Part shown: in pieces, positions 17,031-26,369 of the stretch
Numbering within the stretch: position 1 is the first letter of the stretch
Layout of the letters: the number at the start of each line of letters is the position of its first letter
The notes under the pieces: generated by a model
What the model saw: only the letters and a program-made list of their open reading frames with translations
Told to the model about the DNA's origin: nothing
Database searches by the model: none
Translations under genes and position numbers: made by a program
Source: Lentzea sp033794685
GTDB taxonomy: Bacteria > Actinomycetota > Actinomycetes > Mycobacteriales > Pseudonocardiaceae
Assembly: GCA_033794685.1 (NCBI GenBank)
Contig: JARAYZ010000001.1
DNA: 64,000 bases
Direction: 5' to 3' (one strand)

Positions 17031-18350
17031 ATGGCGTTGGAAACCCCTGGCGGGCAAGCTCGTTCGGCCGCGGCGATGACGGTCGGCGTGCTGGTCGTCG
17101 GCCTGTCCGGTTTCGGCTTCCTCGCTGTGGTCGGCAACACCCTGTCGAGCACGGAGGCAGTGGCTGTCACCGGCCTGTACATGATCATCACCATCGTCGG
17201 GCCGGGTCTCTTCTACTCGGTCGAGCAGGAGACCAGCCGCCTGGTCAGCAGCGGACTCGCCGGCGGGGTGAACCCGGCGACGGGGTTGCGCCGCGTGGCG
17301 ACCCTGAGCCTCCTGCTCAGCGGTGCGGCCGTCGTGGTGGTGCTGGCGCTCTCGCCCTTGCTGGTGAGCCGGAACTTCGGCGGGCACACGTCGTTCATGG
17401 CCTGGCTCGTGCTCGGGATCTTCGCCGGTGCCGCGATCTACTTCGTTCGCGGCGCTCTGGCGGGTTATGGCGAGTTCGGCACGTACTCGGTGACACTGAT
17501 CGTCGAGGGCGCCGCGAGGCTGGTGCCGTGTCTCGTGCTCGCGGTGATCGGCAGCGCGAACCAGAACCTCTTCGGACTGCTGTTCGCCGCAGGTGCTCTG
17601 GTGGCGGCGCTGCCGGCGATCTCGCGCCTGCGGACGAGGATGCGCACCTTCGAGCCGGTGGGAACGGTGGATTCGGTCGAGGCCGTCCACGACGCACAGC
17701 GGTTCGGGCGGATCGCCCTGAGCCTCGCGTTGCTGGCGACGGCGACGCTGCTCACGCAGCTCGTGTCCAACCTGGCCCCGTTGCTCGTCAGCGCGAAGAT
17801 GGTCGACCAGCCGGAGGTGGCGAGCGCGTTCAACTTCGCCTTCGTGCTGAGCCGGGTGCCGCTGCTGCTGTACGGGCCCGTGCAGTCGATGATGATGCCC
17901 GGTCTCACGGCGGCCACCGTGCGCGGTGACCACGCGGCTCTCCGGCGGACCATGCGGAAGGCGTTGATGGCGCTCATGGTCATCGGCGTGCCGGCGATCG
18001 CCGGTGCCGGGCTGATCGGGCCCTGGGCCGTGGTCACGTTCTTCGGCGCCGAGGTCAGCCCGCCCGCCGCGGTGATGGCGTTGCTGGCGCTGTCGACGAT
18101 GTTGCTGCTGGTCAGCCTGGTCTTCCAGCCCGCGTTGGTCGCGCTGGGCAAGCAGCGCACGGTGTTCGTGGCGTGGATCGTCGGCACCGCGGTGCTGATC
18201 GCCCTGCTGGCGCTGCCGTTCGACCCGATCGACGGCGCGGTGATCGCGCAGCTGATCGGCCCGATGGTGGTGGTCGTGATAGCAGGAGCCGGGCTGCTCA
18301 GGGCTACTGCCCCGACCAACCCGGCTCCGGTGGTCACTCAGTCGAGCTGA
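17031..18350 (+). CDS. Polysaccharide flippase-like membrane protein
   Basis: This protein has about 12 hydrophobic helices over 439 residues and resembles the Wzx/MOP oligosaccharide flippases. A typical N-terminal helix follows the start (MTVGVLVVGLSGFGFLAVVG) and a characteristic NFAFVLSRVPLLLYGPVQS lies mid-protein. I chose ATG 17031; ATG 17019 is in frame and equally possible, with no clear ribosome-binding site for either. It is the second flippase within 4 kb, so two separate lipid-linked glycans may be exported here. Confidence 0.72.
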   Translation: MALETPGGQARSAAAMTVGVLVVGLSGFGFLAVVGNTLSSTEAVAVTGLYMIITIVGPGLFYSVEQETSRLVSSGLAGGVNPATGLRRVATLSLLLSGAAVVVVLALSPLLVSRNFGGHTSFMAWLVLGIFAGAAIYFVRGALAGYGEFGTYSVTLIVEGAARLVPCLVLAVIGSANQNLFGLLFAAGALVAALPAISRLRTRMRTFEPVGTVDSVEAVHDAQRFGRIALSLALLATATLLTQLVSNLAPLLVSAKMVDQPEVASAFNFAFVLSRVPLLLYGPVQSMMMPGLTAATVRGDHAALRRTMRKALMALMVIGVPAIAGAGLIGPWAVVTFFGAEVSPPAAVMALLALSTMLLLVSLVFQPALVALGKQRTVFVAWIVGTAVLIALLALPFDPIDGAVIAQLIGPMVVVVIAGAGLLRATAPTNPAPVVTQSS

Positions 18351-18354
18351 TCTG

Positions 18355-19623
18355 TCACGGGATGTCGGCGTAGAACCCGGCGACGTCGAAGATCACGTGG
18401 ACCGAGCCGTTCTGGTTTGCGAACAGCAGGGACTTCCCGTCGAAACCGGGCTCGTAGTCGACGCCAACGGAGATCATGTTGGCTGCCGTCTGCCCGGGAA
18501 CGAGGTTCAGGTTGGACGTGAACGGCTGCTCCTGGCCACCCGGCCACACGCTCACGAAGCCGGGCTGCGTCGGCTCGGTGCCGGTGAGGTTGCCCGTGAT
18601 GCCCTTGACTTCGCCGATGAACCCCTGCAGGACCAGGATCCAGCTCGGGTCCAGCGGTCCGAGCGTGCCCGTGCGGGTGTCCAGCTCTCGCGACGGCGCG
18701 ATCGGGTAGAAGTAGGAGCCGGTGCTCGGCGAGAAGTACCCGGCCAGGTCAGCGGCCAGGTTGACGCTGCCGGCGTTGTTGAACAGCGTGACCCTCTTGT
18801 TGGTGCCGAGCGGCACGGTCACGAGGTTCGGCGTGATCTCGTTCGGGTTCAGGTTCAGGTTCGACACGTTCGGCCGCGCGGTCCCGGACGGGTAGGCGGA
18901 GACGAACGTGCCGGCCGACGCGTTGATGCCCGTCAGGTTGAAGGTGACGGCCGTCGCGTCGGACGGGACCCTGCCGGAGAAGTCGATGTCGAGGGAACCG
19001 CCCTGCCCGAGCGGGGCGCCGTTGCGGGTGTCGAGAACGCGCTCGGGCGTCCTCGAGGTGTACCTGCTGCCCGCGTTGAACCTGTAGTAACCCGACAGGT
19101 CGAGGATCGCGTGCGCGGATCCGGCGTTGTTGTAGACGTTGACTTGGCGCGACGGGCCGAGCTTCACGACGGCGGCGTTCGATCGCGTCGCACCGGGGCC
19201 GAGGTTGATGTTCGAGGCCAGCGGCTGCGGATCCTCGATGGGCCAGATGGTCAGGTACGTGGAGCTCGAGACCTGGGTGCCCGTGAGGTTCAGCACGGCG
19301 GCCGCCGCGTCTGCCGGCGTCTTCGTCGACAGGTCCAGGGTGATCGTCTTGCCCTGACCGATCGGCGCCCTTTCGCCGGGGCCGGTGCCGTCACGCGTGT
19401 CGAGCACGCGCTCCGGCGTGAGCGGGACGAGTCCCGACTGGCCGTCGGCCAGCGCCTTGGCGGCTGCGGCGAGCTTGCTCCCGCCGGCGCTCGCGGCCTC
19501 GACCCCCCGCTTGTCCTTCGAAGTGTCCGGCGCGGCCTGTGCCTGCGCGCCGGCAGCGAACAGCGTCGTGGCCAATGCGGCCACGACTGCCGTTGTCGTG
19601 CTACGTCTCACTACGACCCCCAT
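18355..19623 (-). CDS. Secreted protein with repeated RVLDTR modules
   Basis: The 422-residue protein starts with a signal peptide (TTTAVVAALATTLFAAGAQAQA). It contains three related beta-rich modules that begin PERVLDTRDGTG, PERVLDTRNGAP and PSRELDTRTGTL. Between them are repeated phrases such as NLTG, ASNINLGPG/VSNLNLNPN, VYNNAGS/LFNNAGS and DLSGYY/DLAGYF. This module is common in secreted actinobacterial proteins, often appended to enzymes; here nothing else is attached. The function is unknown, probably surface or matrix associated. It is convergent with the flippase gene. Confidence 0.78.
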   Translation of the reverse strand: MGVVVRRSTTTAVVAALATTLFAAGAQAQAAPDTSKDKRGVEAASAGGSKLAAAAKALADGQSGLVPLTPERVLDTRDGTGPGERAPIGQGKTITLDLSTKTPADAAAAVLNLTGTQVSSSTYLTIWPIEDPQPLASNINLGPGATRSNAAVVKLGPSRQVNVYNNAGSAHAILDLSGYYRFNAGSRYTSRTPERVLDTRNGAPLGQGGSLDIDFSGRVPSDATAVTFNLTGINASAGTFVSAYPSGTARPNVSNLNLNPNEITPNLVTVPLGTNKRVTLFNNAGSVNLAADLAGYFSPSTGSYFYPIAPSRELDTRTGTLGPLDPSWILVLQGFIGEVKGITGNLTGTEPTQPGFVSVWPGGQEQPFTSNLNLVPGQTAANMISVGVDYEPGFDGKSLLFANQNGSVHVIFDVAGFYADIP

Positions 19624-19881
19624 CGTTTGCCGGCGAAGGAATGCCTTCGACCAAGCACATGGAAAATTCCATGAATCCCAGATGAACCCGGGTGATCCCA
19701 GCGCAGGCCTGTGCGCCCCGCTTCCGCCAGACGGCGAAGCGACTCGAAAACCCCCTGTGACCCCCCAGGCTCAGAAGCCTTTTCATCCTATCGGTGGGCG
19801 TTGGTCAGTCAACAGGAATTCAGAGCACATTTTCAGCACGGCCGGGTCACCGGCGTCACGGGTGGTGATGAGACGGAAGCG

Positions 19882-20484
19882 CTACGCTTTCTGAGCCACC
19901 AGAACGAATTCGTTGTACGTGAAGATTTTGCCCGCCGCCTGCGGGAACGGGAACGACAGACGCTTGTTCACCGAAAGGCCCAACTGGGTGGCGACGTCCT
20001 CGAGACCGTCGAGGTCCGTGAAGGCGACGTGCGTGGCGTCCGTCGCGTAACCGCGCTCCTGCGGGCAGATCAGGACGACGATCGCACCCGGCGCGAGGTA
20101 CTCGAGGTAGCTCTCCAGGATCTTCACGGCGTCCGGCCGCGGCATGTGCTCGACGAGGTGTGCCGCGAGCATCCCGCCGAACCTGCCGGGTTGTGCGTAC
20201 TCGCTCTTCTTGAAGTCCTCGATCGTGAACGCCTTGAGGCCGCGATCGCGGCAGATCTGCACCGAGTGCTCGTTGTGGTCGACACCCACGCCGTTCGGCG
20301 CGAGGTGGTCGAGGTTGCGGCCGATGCCGCAGCCGATGTCGAGCACCTCACGGTCACCGAACAAGCGGCGCACGTTCCATCGGTAGGGCGCCTGGACGTC
20401 CAGCACGCGCTTCCACAGCGGCTGCTGCAAACGGGCGAGCCGTTCGGTGTAATCCGAGCCGTCGGTCGATTTCGAGGTTTCCAT
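19882..20484 (-). CDS. Class I SAM-dependent methyltransferase
   Basis: The 200-residue protein carries the SAM-binding motif EVLDIGCGIGRNLDHLA near residue 50, followed by GVGVDHNEHSVQICR and GGMLAAHLVEHMPR. The fold is the Methyltransf_11/25 type. It sits between the repeat protein and the aftA-like gene and could methylate a glycan or a lipid-linked intermediate. The substrate is not inferable. Confidence 0.82.
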   Translation of the reverse strand: METSKSTDGSDYTERLARLQQPLWKRVLDVQAPYRWNVRRLFGDREVLDIGCGIGRNLDHLAPNGVGVDHNEHSVQICRDRGLKAFTIEDFKKSEYAQPGRFGGMLAAHLVEHMPRPDAVKILESYLEYLAPGAIVVLICPQERGYATDATHVAFTDLDGLEDVATQLGLSVNKRLSFPFPQAAGKIFTYNEFVLVAQKA

Positions 20485-20502
20485 GGAGGACCTTTGCGGG
20501 TT

Positions 20503-20746
20503 TCAGTCGTGGCCGATACGGATGAGGCTGAACACGAAACTGACGGTGATCATATGGATGCCGGACAAGATCAGGGCCAGTGAACGGCACGGGGTGGATC
20601 GTCCTGCCCGACGGTGCGCGACCGGCACGCGTGTCGTCCTGCGGGCCGTTGTCAGCGACGATCACCCCGCCGAACCTACCCAACTCGTCGAGGGATCGCT
20701 GCACCTTGCACACGCGGATCCGACGGTCTCGGCCCCGTGAAGGCAC
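20503..20746 (-). pseudogene. Probable remnant of a membrane-anchored family 2 glycosyltransferase
   Basis: On the minus strand the first part reads QRSLDELGRFGGVIVADNGP, like the first beta-alpha-beta unit and DNG-x-x-D motif of a GT2 enzyme. About 25 residues later, in another frame, the sequence reads LALILSGIHMITVSFVFSLI and then stops at 20503. That looks like a C-terminal membrane segment. The middle of the gene is missing. This is inference from short matches; the stretch could also be non-coding. Confidence 0.35.
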
Positions 20747-20803
20747 AACAGCCCCCGTCCGCTCCCCGGGCTCTGAGGCCGGGGAGCGGACGGGGGCTGT
20801 TGT
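20745..20803. terminator. Long perfect hairpin
   Basis: A 25-bp perfect inverted repeat (20745-20769 with 20779-20803, 9-nt loop) begins ACAACAGCCCCCG. It starts 9 nt beyond the stop of the aftA-like gene, on its downstream side, and is the likely terminator of that operon. No U-tract follows. Confidence 0.8.
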
Positions 20804-20812
20804 CTGCGTGCA

Positions 20813-22738
20813 CTACGGGTTCCTGATCGCCACTACGGTGTCGCTGGGCAGGTTCCGCACAACCGTCCATTCCCCCGAGTCGAACTGTTCGGGGTGGAAA
20901 GTCGCCCGGACGGCGTCCCAGTTGCTGTCACTGGAGCGGTGCATCACGAACACGTCGATCGGGCCGAACGCGGTGCCGGCGGTGGCCTTGGCGAACTCGG
21001 CGGAATCGGTGATCCCCGACAGCCGCTGCAGCTCCGCCTGCCGGTCGTCCCACCTGGTCAGCGAGCCGGCCGCGGTGCGGTCCACGCCCGTGTAACCCGG
21101 CCACGGCAGATAGGCGAACAGCCGCTCGTCCATGGACAACGTGGTGGGCATCGCGCCGACACCCCGCACCTTCTCCACCTCCGCCTTGATGCGGTCGGCC
21201 GGAAGGCAGGGGAAACGCCCTTCCTGCGGTGCGAACCTCGGGTAGCTGCAGTCGGGCAGCGGCGAGGTGTGCGCCCAGGCCGTGTACGTGTTGAAGGTGC
21301 TCGCCGTGTTGTAGGTGAACGCCGGTCCGGCATCGGTGCTCGGCCGCCAGTCCTGCCAGTAGACGAACACGAACCACACCATCGACGCGGCGACCACCGC
21401 GGCACCGGCGCGGTACGGCGGGACGAAGGAGAACTTCCTCGCCAGCGCGGGCCCTGCCGTGGCCAGCGTCAGCACTCCGGCCGGCACCAGGACCGCGCCG
21501 ACGAGCACCGGCGCGTAGAAGTACAGCGTGGTGTGCGTGCCGAACACGAACCGGAGACCGGCCAGCAGCCAGAAGAGGTAGGCGCCGAACATCAGGTAGA
21601 GCATCGGCCGCGCCCAGTCGGTGCGGCCGCGGTACCAGACCAGCCCGGCGAGGCCGATGAACTGGAGCACGCCCAGCAGGGTCGGCCTCAGGAACGGGAA
21701 GGCGTTCAGGGTCTGGCCGCTGAACACGAACTCGTCGCCGACCGCCTGGCCCGTCCTGGTGAACACCGCGGACGCGTAGGGCACCAGGTAGGGGGTGGCG
21801 ACGAGCAGTGCCACCCCGGCGGCCAGCAGCACGTGGCGGACGTAGGCCTTCCGGTCGGTCACCCGTCGCCAGGTCGACACGACGACGGCCACGAAACCCA
21901 TCACGCCGAACGCGTACCAGCCGTTGTAGAGCAACATCATCAGCCCGGCGATGATGCCGGCGGGCAGCCAGTGCAGGCGCCCGTGCTTGGGCTCGGAGAG
22001 CGTGGAGATGAGCCACGGCACCAGGACGAACAGCGTGATGACCGCGAACGCCTTGCGGGGGTCGCCGTTGACGAACAGGCTGGCCGCGCTGATCACCAGC
22101 GCGGCGGGAGCCGGCACCAGCCGCCGCCACATCAGGAACGTGGCCAGCACGGCGAACGACAGCAGACCGACCTCGGCCACCACGAGCAGACGCCAGACCG
22201 GCACGTCGACGAGCAGTGACGTCCGGCCGACCAGCCACGGGAACAGCGGCGGGTACTCCGACGGCACCCCGGACACGAACGCGTCGGTGGGAAAAACCGT
22301 GGAGGTGTACTTCGTGGCGCCCGCCGCCATCCGGGTCCGGTCACCACCGTTGATCAGACCGGTGCTGCCGAACGGGGACCCGTAGTACCCGGTCCGGAAG
22401 ACGAGGACCACCCAGGCGGCCGTGAGGCCGGCCGCGCAGGCGGACACCAGCTCACCCGCGCGCCGCCGCCACGCCATCGCGGTGACCGCCAGGAGCAGCA
22501 GGAAGCCCACCCCGAGCGGGAGGAAGATCCCGTTCTCGCTGAACGGGTCGACGTCGGCGAATCTGGGGATGACCACCGCGACCGGCACGGCGAGCACCCA
22601 GGTGACGAGGGCGACCGTGACGGGCGAGAGGAGCACCCGGCGCAACCGGGAGGACGACGGAGGAAGCTCCTCCGTCGTCGACTCGCTCGGTGCGTTCTTC
22701 TGAAGTGCGACTGCAGGGGCCGGAGGTGCTCCGGTCAC
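20813..22738 (-). CDS. aftA: Galactan 5-O-arabinofuranosyltransferase (AftA-like)
   Basis: The 641-residue GT-C membrane protein has about 11 N-terminal helices and a soluble C-terminal domain. Length and layout match AftA, which adds the first arabinofuranose from decaprenyl-phosphoarabinose to galactan. The loop after the first helices contains TDAFVSGVPSEYPPLFPWLV. The C-terminal region ends NLPSDTVVAIRNP, as in the AftA C-terminal domain. The GTG start overlaps the stop of the upstream GT2 gene (GTGA). The assignment rests on architecture, C-terminal similarity and the neighbouring glf/glfT genes. Confidence 0.75.
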   Translation of the reverse strand: MTGAPPAPAVALQKNAPSESTTEELPPSSSRLRRVLLSPVTVALVTWVLAVPVAVVIPRFADVDPFSENGIFLPLGVGFLLLLAVTAMAWRRRAGELVSACAAGLTAAWVVLVFRTGYYGSPFGSTGLINGGDRTRMAAGATKYTSTVFPTDAFVSGVPSEYPPLFPWLVGRTSLLVDVPVWRLLVVAEVGLLSFAVLATFLMWRRLVPAPAALVISAASLFVNGDPRKAFAVITLFVLVPWLISTLSEPKHGRLHWLPAGIIAGLMMLLYNGWYAFGVMGFVAVVVSTWRRVTDRKAYVRHVLLAAGVALLVATPYLVPYASAVFTRTGQAVGDEFVFSGQTLNAFPFLRPTLLGVLQFIGLAGLVWYRGRTDWARPMLYLMFGAYLFWLLAGLRFVFGTHTTLYFYAPVLVGAVLVPAGVLTLATAGPALARKFSFVPPYRAGAAVVAASMVWFVFVYWQDWRPSTDAGPAFTYNTASTFNTYTAWAHTSPLPDCSYPRFAPQEGRFPCLPADRIKAEVEKVRGVGAMPTTLSMDERLFAYLPWPGYTGVDRTAAGSLTRWDDRQAELQRLSGITDSAEFAKATAGTAFGPIDVFVMHRSSDSNWDAVRATFHPEQFDSGEWTVVRNLPSDTVVAIRNP

Positions 22739-23955
22739 TGCGCGCTCCTGGCGGGCTCGGGGTCGTTGGCCGCCTTGGCGGACGAGAGGCCGTCCGTGGT
22801 CGGGATGCTGAGCACCCCGGCGAACATGCTGAACATGATCGTCTGGAAGCCGAGCAGGAGGCCGAGCACGGCCGGGATCGCCGTGCGCACGGTCTGCGCC
22901 GCGTCCATGGTGCCGAAGCCGTCGCCGCCCCAGAGGGCCACCTGCCACACGGCCACCAGGAAGCCGACGACGAAGATCAGCAGGCCGAGGATCAGCCCGC
23001 GCTCGACCGTGAACTTCTCGACGAGCTGCCGGTAGTGCTTGCTCATCGGCAGCAGGTCTTCACGGGCACCGAACAGCTTCACCATCACGGAGAACAGCAC
23101 GGCCTGGTAGCCGACCGCGGTCAGACCGGCCGCGTAGGTCATGGTGCCGACGTCGAGCCCGACGGAGCCGAGCTTGATCGGGCCCACGAGCAGCCCCAGC
23201 GTGGTCACGAGACCCAGCACCGTGAGGGCGAGACCGGGGTAGAGGAACAGCCAGCGCGGGCTGTAGATCAGCAGGAAGCGCAGGTGGCGCCAGCCGTCCC
23301 GCCAGCTCCGCAGGTGCGGCGGACGGCTGCGGCCGTCCTTCTTCAGCGTGGTCGGGACCTCTTCGATGCGGAGACCGGCCAGGCAGGACTTGACCACGAC
23401 CTCGCTGGCGAACTCCATGCCGGAGGTGTGCAGGCCGATCCCCAGGATGGACGTCCGGCGGAAGCCGCGCAGACCGCAGTGGAAGTCGCGGGTGGGTGCC
23501 TTGAAGAACAGCACGCCGATCGCGGACAGCACCGGGTTGCCGAGGTACTTGTGCAGCGGAGGCATCGCGCCCGGCTCGACGCCGCCCTTGAACCGGTTGC
23601 CCATGACCAGGTCGGCTCCGTCGCGCAACTTGGCGACGAACTCGTCGAGACTGGAGAAGTCGTAGCTGTCGTCGGCGTCGCCCATGATCACGAACTCGCC
23701 GTGAGCCGCCCGGATGCCACCGAGAAGAGCGTTGCCGTAACCCTTGGCCTCGATCTGAACCACGCGGGCTCCGAGGTCGGTGGCGATCTTCTGCGACCCG
23801 TCGGTGCTGCCGTTGTCCGCGATCAGCACCTCGCCGACGACGCCAGACCGCTCGAGGTATCCCTGTGCCTTCCGGATGCACGTGGCCAGTGTTTCGGCCT
23901 CGTTGAGACACGGCATCAGAATGGTCAGTTCACAGTCCATAGTCTCACAGTCCAT
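22735..23955 (-). CDS. Family 2 glycosyltransferase with C-terminal membrane helices
   Basis: The 406-residue protein begins with a polyprenyl-phosphate-type GT2 domain (LTILMPCLNEAETLATCI, VLIADNGSTDGSQKIA, FVIMGDADDSYDF, DFHCGLRGFRR). Four to five membrane helices follow from about residue 235. It lies directly upstream of and overlapping the aftA-like gene. It may make a polyprenyl-phosphate sugar donor. Two starts are possible, ATG 23955 and ATG 23940. They exist because a short sequence (CACAGTCCATAG) is tandemly repeated and gives MDCET-MDCEL. Confidence 0.85.
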   Translation of the reverse strand: MDCETMDCELTILMPCLNEAETLATCIRKAQGYLERSGVVGEVLIADNGSTDGSQKIATDLGARVVQIEAKGYGNALLGGIRAAHGEFVIMGDADDSYDFSSLDEFVAKLRDGADLVMGNRFKGGVEPGAMPPLHKYLGNPVLSAIGVLFFKAPTRDFHCGLRGFRRTSILGIGLHTSGMEFASEVVVKSCLAGLRIEEVPTTLKKDGRSRPPHLRSWRDGWRHLRFLLIYSPRWLFLYPGLALTVLGLVTTLGLLVGPIKLGSVGLDVGTMTYAAGLTAVGYQAVLFSVMVKLFGAREDLLPMSKHYRQLVEKFTVERGLILGLLIFVVGFLVAVWQVALWGGDGFGTMDAAQTVRTAIPAVLGLLLGFQTIMFSMFAGVLSIPTTDGLSSAKAANDPEPARSAQ

Positions 23956-24226
23956 AGATTCCGGTCATGGTGGACGGCTTCGTGTACCCCGTGCGACGCG
24001 ACGATCGTTCTGGTGCACGGAGTACACCGTGAAGATCGTCGTCCCGTGTGTCCGCACAGCTCCCCAGAAGCGGGGGTACCGGGATGAGGCTTCGACCAGC
24101 CGTGGGCGGCGCCAGCATACCTGCGGGCCGGTCACCCCGATCACCTGGTCAGTCCTGCTCCGGCTGACCCGGTGTGTGCTTCAGCGCAACCGAGTGTGAC
24201 CAGCGTCGACCGGAACGTACCGGGAC

Positions 24227-26206
24227 TCAGGAGGTCGGTTTGGCCGCTGTTCCGCACTTGTCGAGGCGGTAGAGCTTGACGCTGCCCTCGGACGCGACGA
24301 GTTCGAACGCGCCCGAGCCCTTCGGCTCACCGATGCCGGGATAGGCCTTCACGCGGTCGTCCTTGGGCATGAACGTCTTGTTCGCCACCAACATGTACCG
24401 AACGCCGATGCGCTCGGCGGCCGCGCACACCTCCTGGTCGGTGGCGGCTTCGCGCAGGTGTTCCGCCAGGTACTTCTGGTCCTTGTTCCAGTCCATGAGG
24501 ACGTGTCCGAACACGGGCTTGCGGCGGACCTCGGCCAGCATCATCGCGCTGCCGTCCCACGGGTTGTTCGCCACGTAGGCGTTCTTGGGCAGCGAGGTGC
24601 CCAGCTCGGGCAGGAACGCCAGCTCGGTCTGGTCGACCAGGGTGCCGTCCGTCTTGCTGGCCCGCTGGTAGTTCTGGGCGACGGTGTCGGCGTTGGTCTG
24701 GAAGTAGAGGCCCTTGGTCAACAGCACCAGCGCGAGCGTGACCAGCAGGGTGAGCGCCGTGGGCGTGCGCAGCAACGGGAACCGGCCGTTCGCGGGCAGG
24801 CGGTCGCCGATCTTGCCCGCGATCAGCAGCACGGCGAGCACCGCGAGGGGGACGCCGATGATCGGAAGCATCGCCGCGAGGCGGTACGAGTCGTTGTACC
24901 AGTAGCCGGTGAACATCTGCGTGTCCGGCCGGTTCAGCGCCGCGGTGCTGGTGAACAGGGCCGCCGTGGCGGCGACCGCGCCGACCAGCCAGCGCCGGTT
25001 CGCCGTGCGCCAGGCGACGACGAGCCCGACGAGCGTCAGCGCGGACAGCGCCCACAGCGCCGGACGGCCGTTCGTGGCGTTCAGCAGCACCTCGCCGATG
25101 GCCATCGCGGGGGTCTCGAACGGCGGCCAGTACTGCTGGCGCACCCCCTTGAGCGCGGGGGTGGTGGCGAGGAAGTACCAGACCGCGAAGAGGGCGGCGA
25201 ACGATCCTCCGAGCACGAGCACACCGCGCAGGGTGCGCCCCTCGCGGTGCTGCTTGAGCGCGTAGCTCAGCACGACCGTGCCGAGGGGGAAGAGCGCGAG
25301 CACCGCGAGGCTGAACACGGCGTTCGGGTGGGCGAAGGCGGTGGCGATGAGCACCAGCGGGGCGAGCACGAACGAACGGCGGATGCCGATGACGTCGTCG
25401 GTGGCGAGCCTCGTGGCGGCGAGCACCGCGGCCAGACCGGCGGGCACCAGCGACAGGGCGAGCAGGTTCGGCCACAGCACGCCGAAGCTGAGCAGGCCCC
25501 ACGGGAACGCGGTGAACGTGACGGCCAGCAGCGGCGTGATGAACATGGCCGCGGTGTTGCGGCCGACGATCTGGCGGACGAGCACGAGGCAGCCGACCGG
25601 CCACACCACGCCCGCGATCGCCCACGCGACCAGGTTGGCGGCGGTGGCGATCTCGGCGCCGGTGGTCAGCACCACCAGCGACGTCACCCCGTGCCAGCCG
25701 GCGGGGTAGAAGGTGGCCGGGGTGCCGGGGTTGCCCAGCGAGGCCATCGTGAGCGACGAGGCCGAACCGGAGTCGAGGATGTAGCCGACCGCGCTGTAGT
25801 GGAAGATCGCGTCGTAGGTCTGGGAGAGCTGGTCCGGCGCGCCCATGCCGTTGACCACGACGAACCACGCGATCACGACGGCGGGCACGATGCCCGCGGC
25901 GGACACCAGCAGCGTGCGGGCCGGGTCGCTCGCCCTCGGCCGCGCCACCCGGCGCAGCAGGAGCGACGCCAGCAGCGCGAGCGCCGCCAGCACGGCCGTC
26001 ACGACGAGCACGAGCCAGATCGACCAGCTGATGCCGGCCTTCTGCCCGGCCACGGCGGTGATGGAGACCACCAGGAGGCTGAACGTCGGCGCCATGCCCA
26101 GCGCGGACAGCCCACGCAGGCCGACGGACCACGTCAGCACCAGACCGGGACCGAGCAACCAGGCGACCGCTGCGAGGGCCGTGGGCACGGCCTCGAACCA
26201 ACTCAT
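24227..26206 (-). CDS. DUF6541-type GT-C membrane protein
   Basis: The 659-residue protein has about 13-14 hydrophobic helices and a soluble C-terminal part of about 120 residues. The first external loop contains QTYDAIFHYSAVGYILDSG, with an acidic residue placed as in GT-C polyprenyl-phosphate-sugar-dependent glycosyltransferases. FYPAGWHGVTSLV follows. The family (DUF6541) is frequent in arabinogalactan and teichuronic-type loci. It is the last gene of the minus-strand glycan block and divergent from glf. The sugar transferred is unknown. Confidence 0.75.
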   Translation of the reverse strand: MSWFEAVPTALAAVAWLLGPGLVLTWSVGLRGLSALGMAPTFSLLVVSITAVAGQKAGISWSIWLVLVVTAVLAALALLASLLLRRVARPRASDPARTLLVSAAGIVPAVVIAWFVVVNGMGAPDQLSQTYDAIFHYSAVGYILDSGSASSLTMASLGNPGTPATFYPAGWHGVTSLVVLTTGAEIATAANLVAWAIAGVVWPVGCLVLVRQIVGRNTAAMFITPLLAVTFTAFPWGLLSFGVLWPNLLALSLVPAGLAAVLAATRLATDDVIGIRRSFVLAPLVLIATAFAHPNAVFSLAVLALFPLGTVVLSYALKQHREGRTLRGVLVLGGSFAALFAVWYFLATTPALKGVRQQYWPPFETPAMAIGEVLLNATNGRPALWALSALTLVGLVVAWRTANRRWLVGAVAATAALFTSTAALNRPDTQMFTGYWYNDSYRLAAMLPIIGVPLAVLAVLLIAGKIGDRLPANGRFPLLRTPTALTLLVTLALVLLTKGLYFQTNADTVAQNYQRASKTDGTLVDQTELAFLPELGTSLPKNAYVANNPWDGSAMMLAEVRRKPVFGHVLMDWNKDQKYLAEHLREAATDQEVCAAAERIGVRYMLVANKTFMPKDDRVKAYPGIGEPKGSGAFELVASEGSVKLYRLDKCGTAAKPTS

Positions 26207-26369
26207 CGTCGATCTACCTCACGGTGCGGGTGATTTGGGCCGCAGAGCAGCCGGTGATCATGGCCGCCGCGTGTCAGGCCGAGTCTACGGATGCCGGGTT
26301 CGGCCCATGCCCCGCCCCGTGTCGACGGGGGCTTACGGGAGCGACTCGCGTCACGGCTACCCTCTTGCC

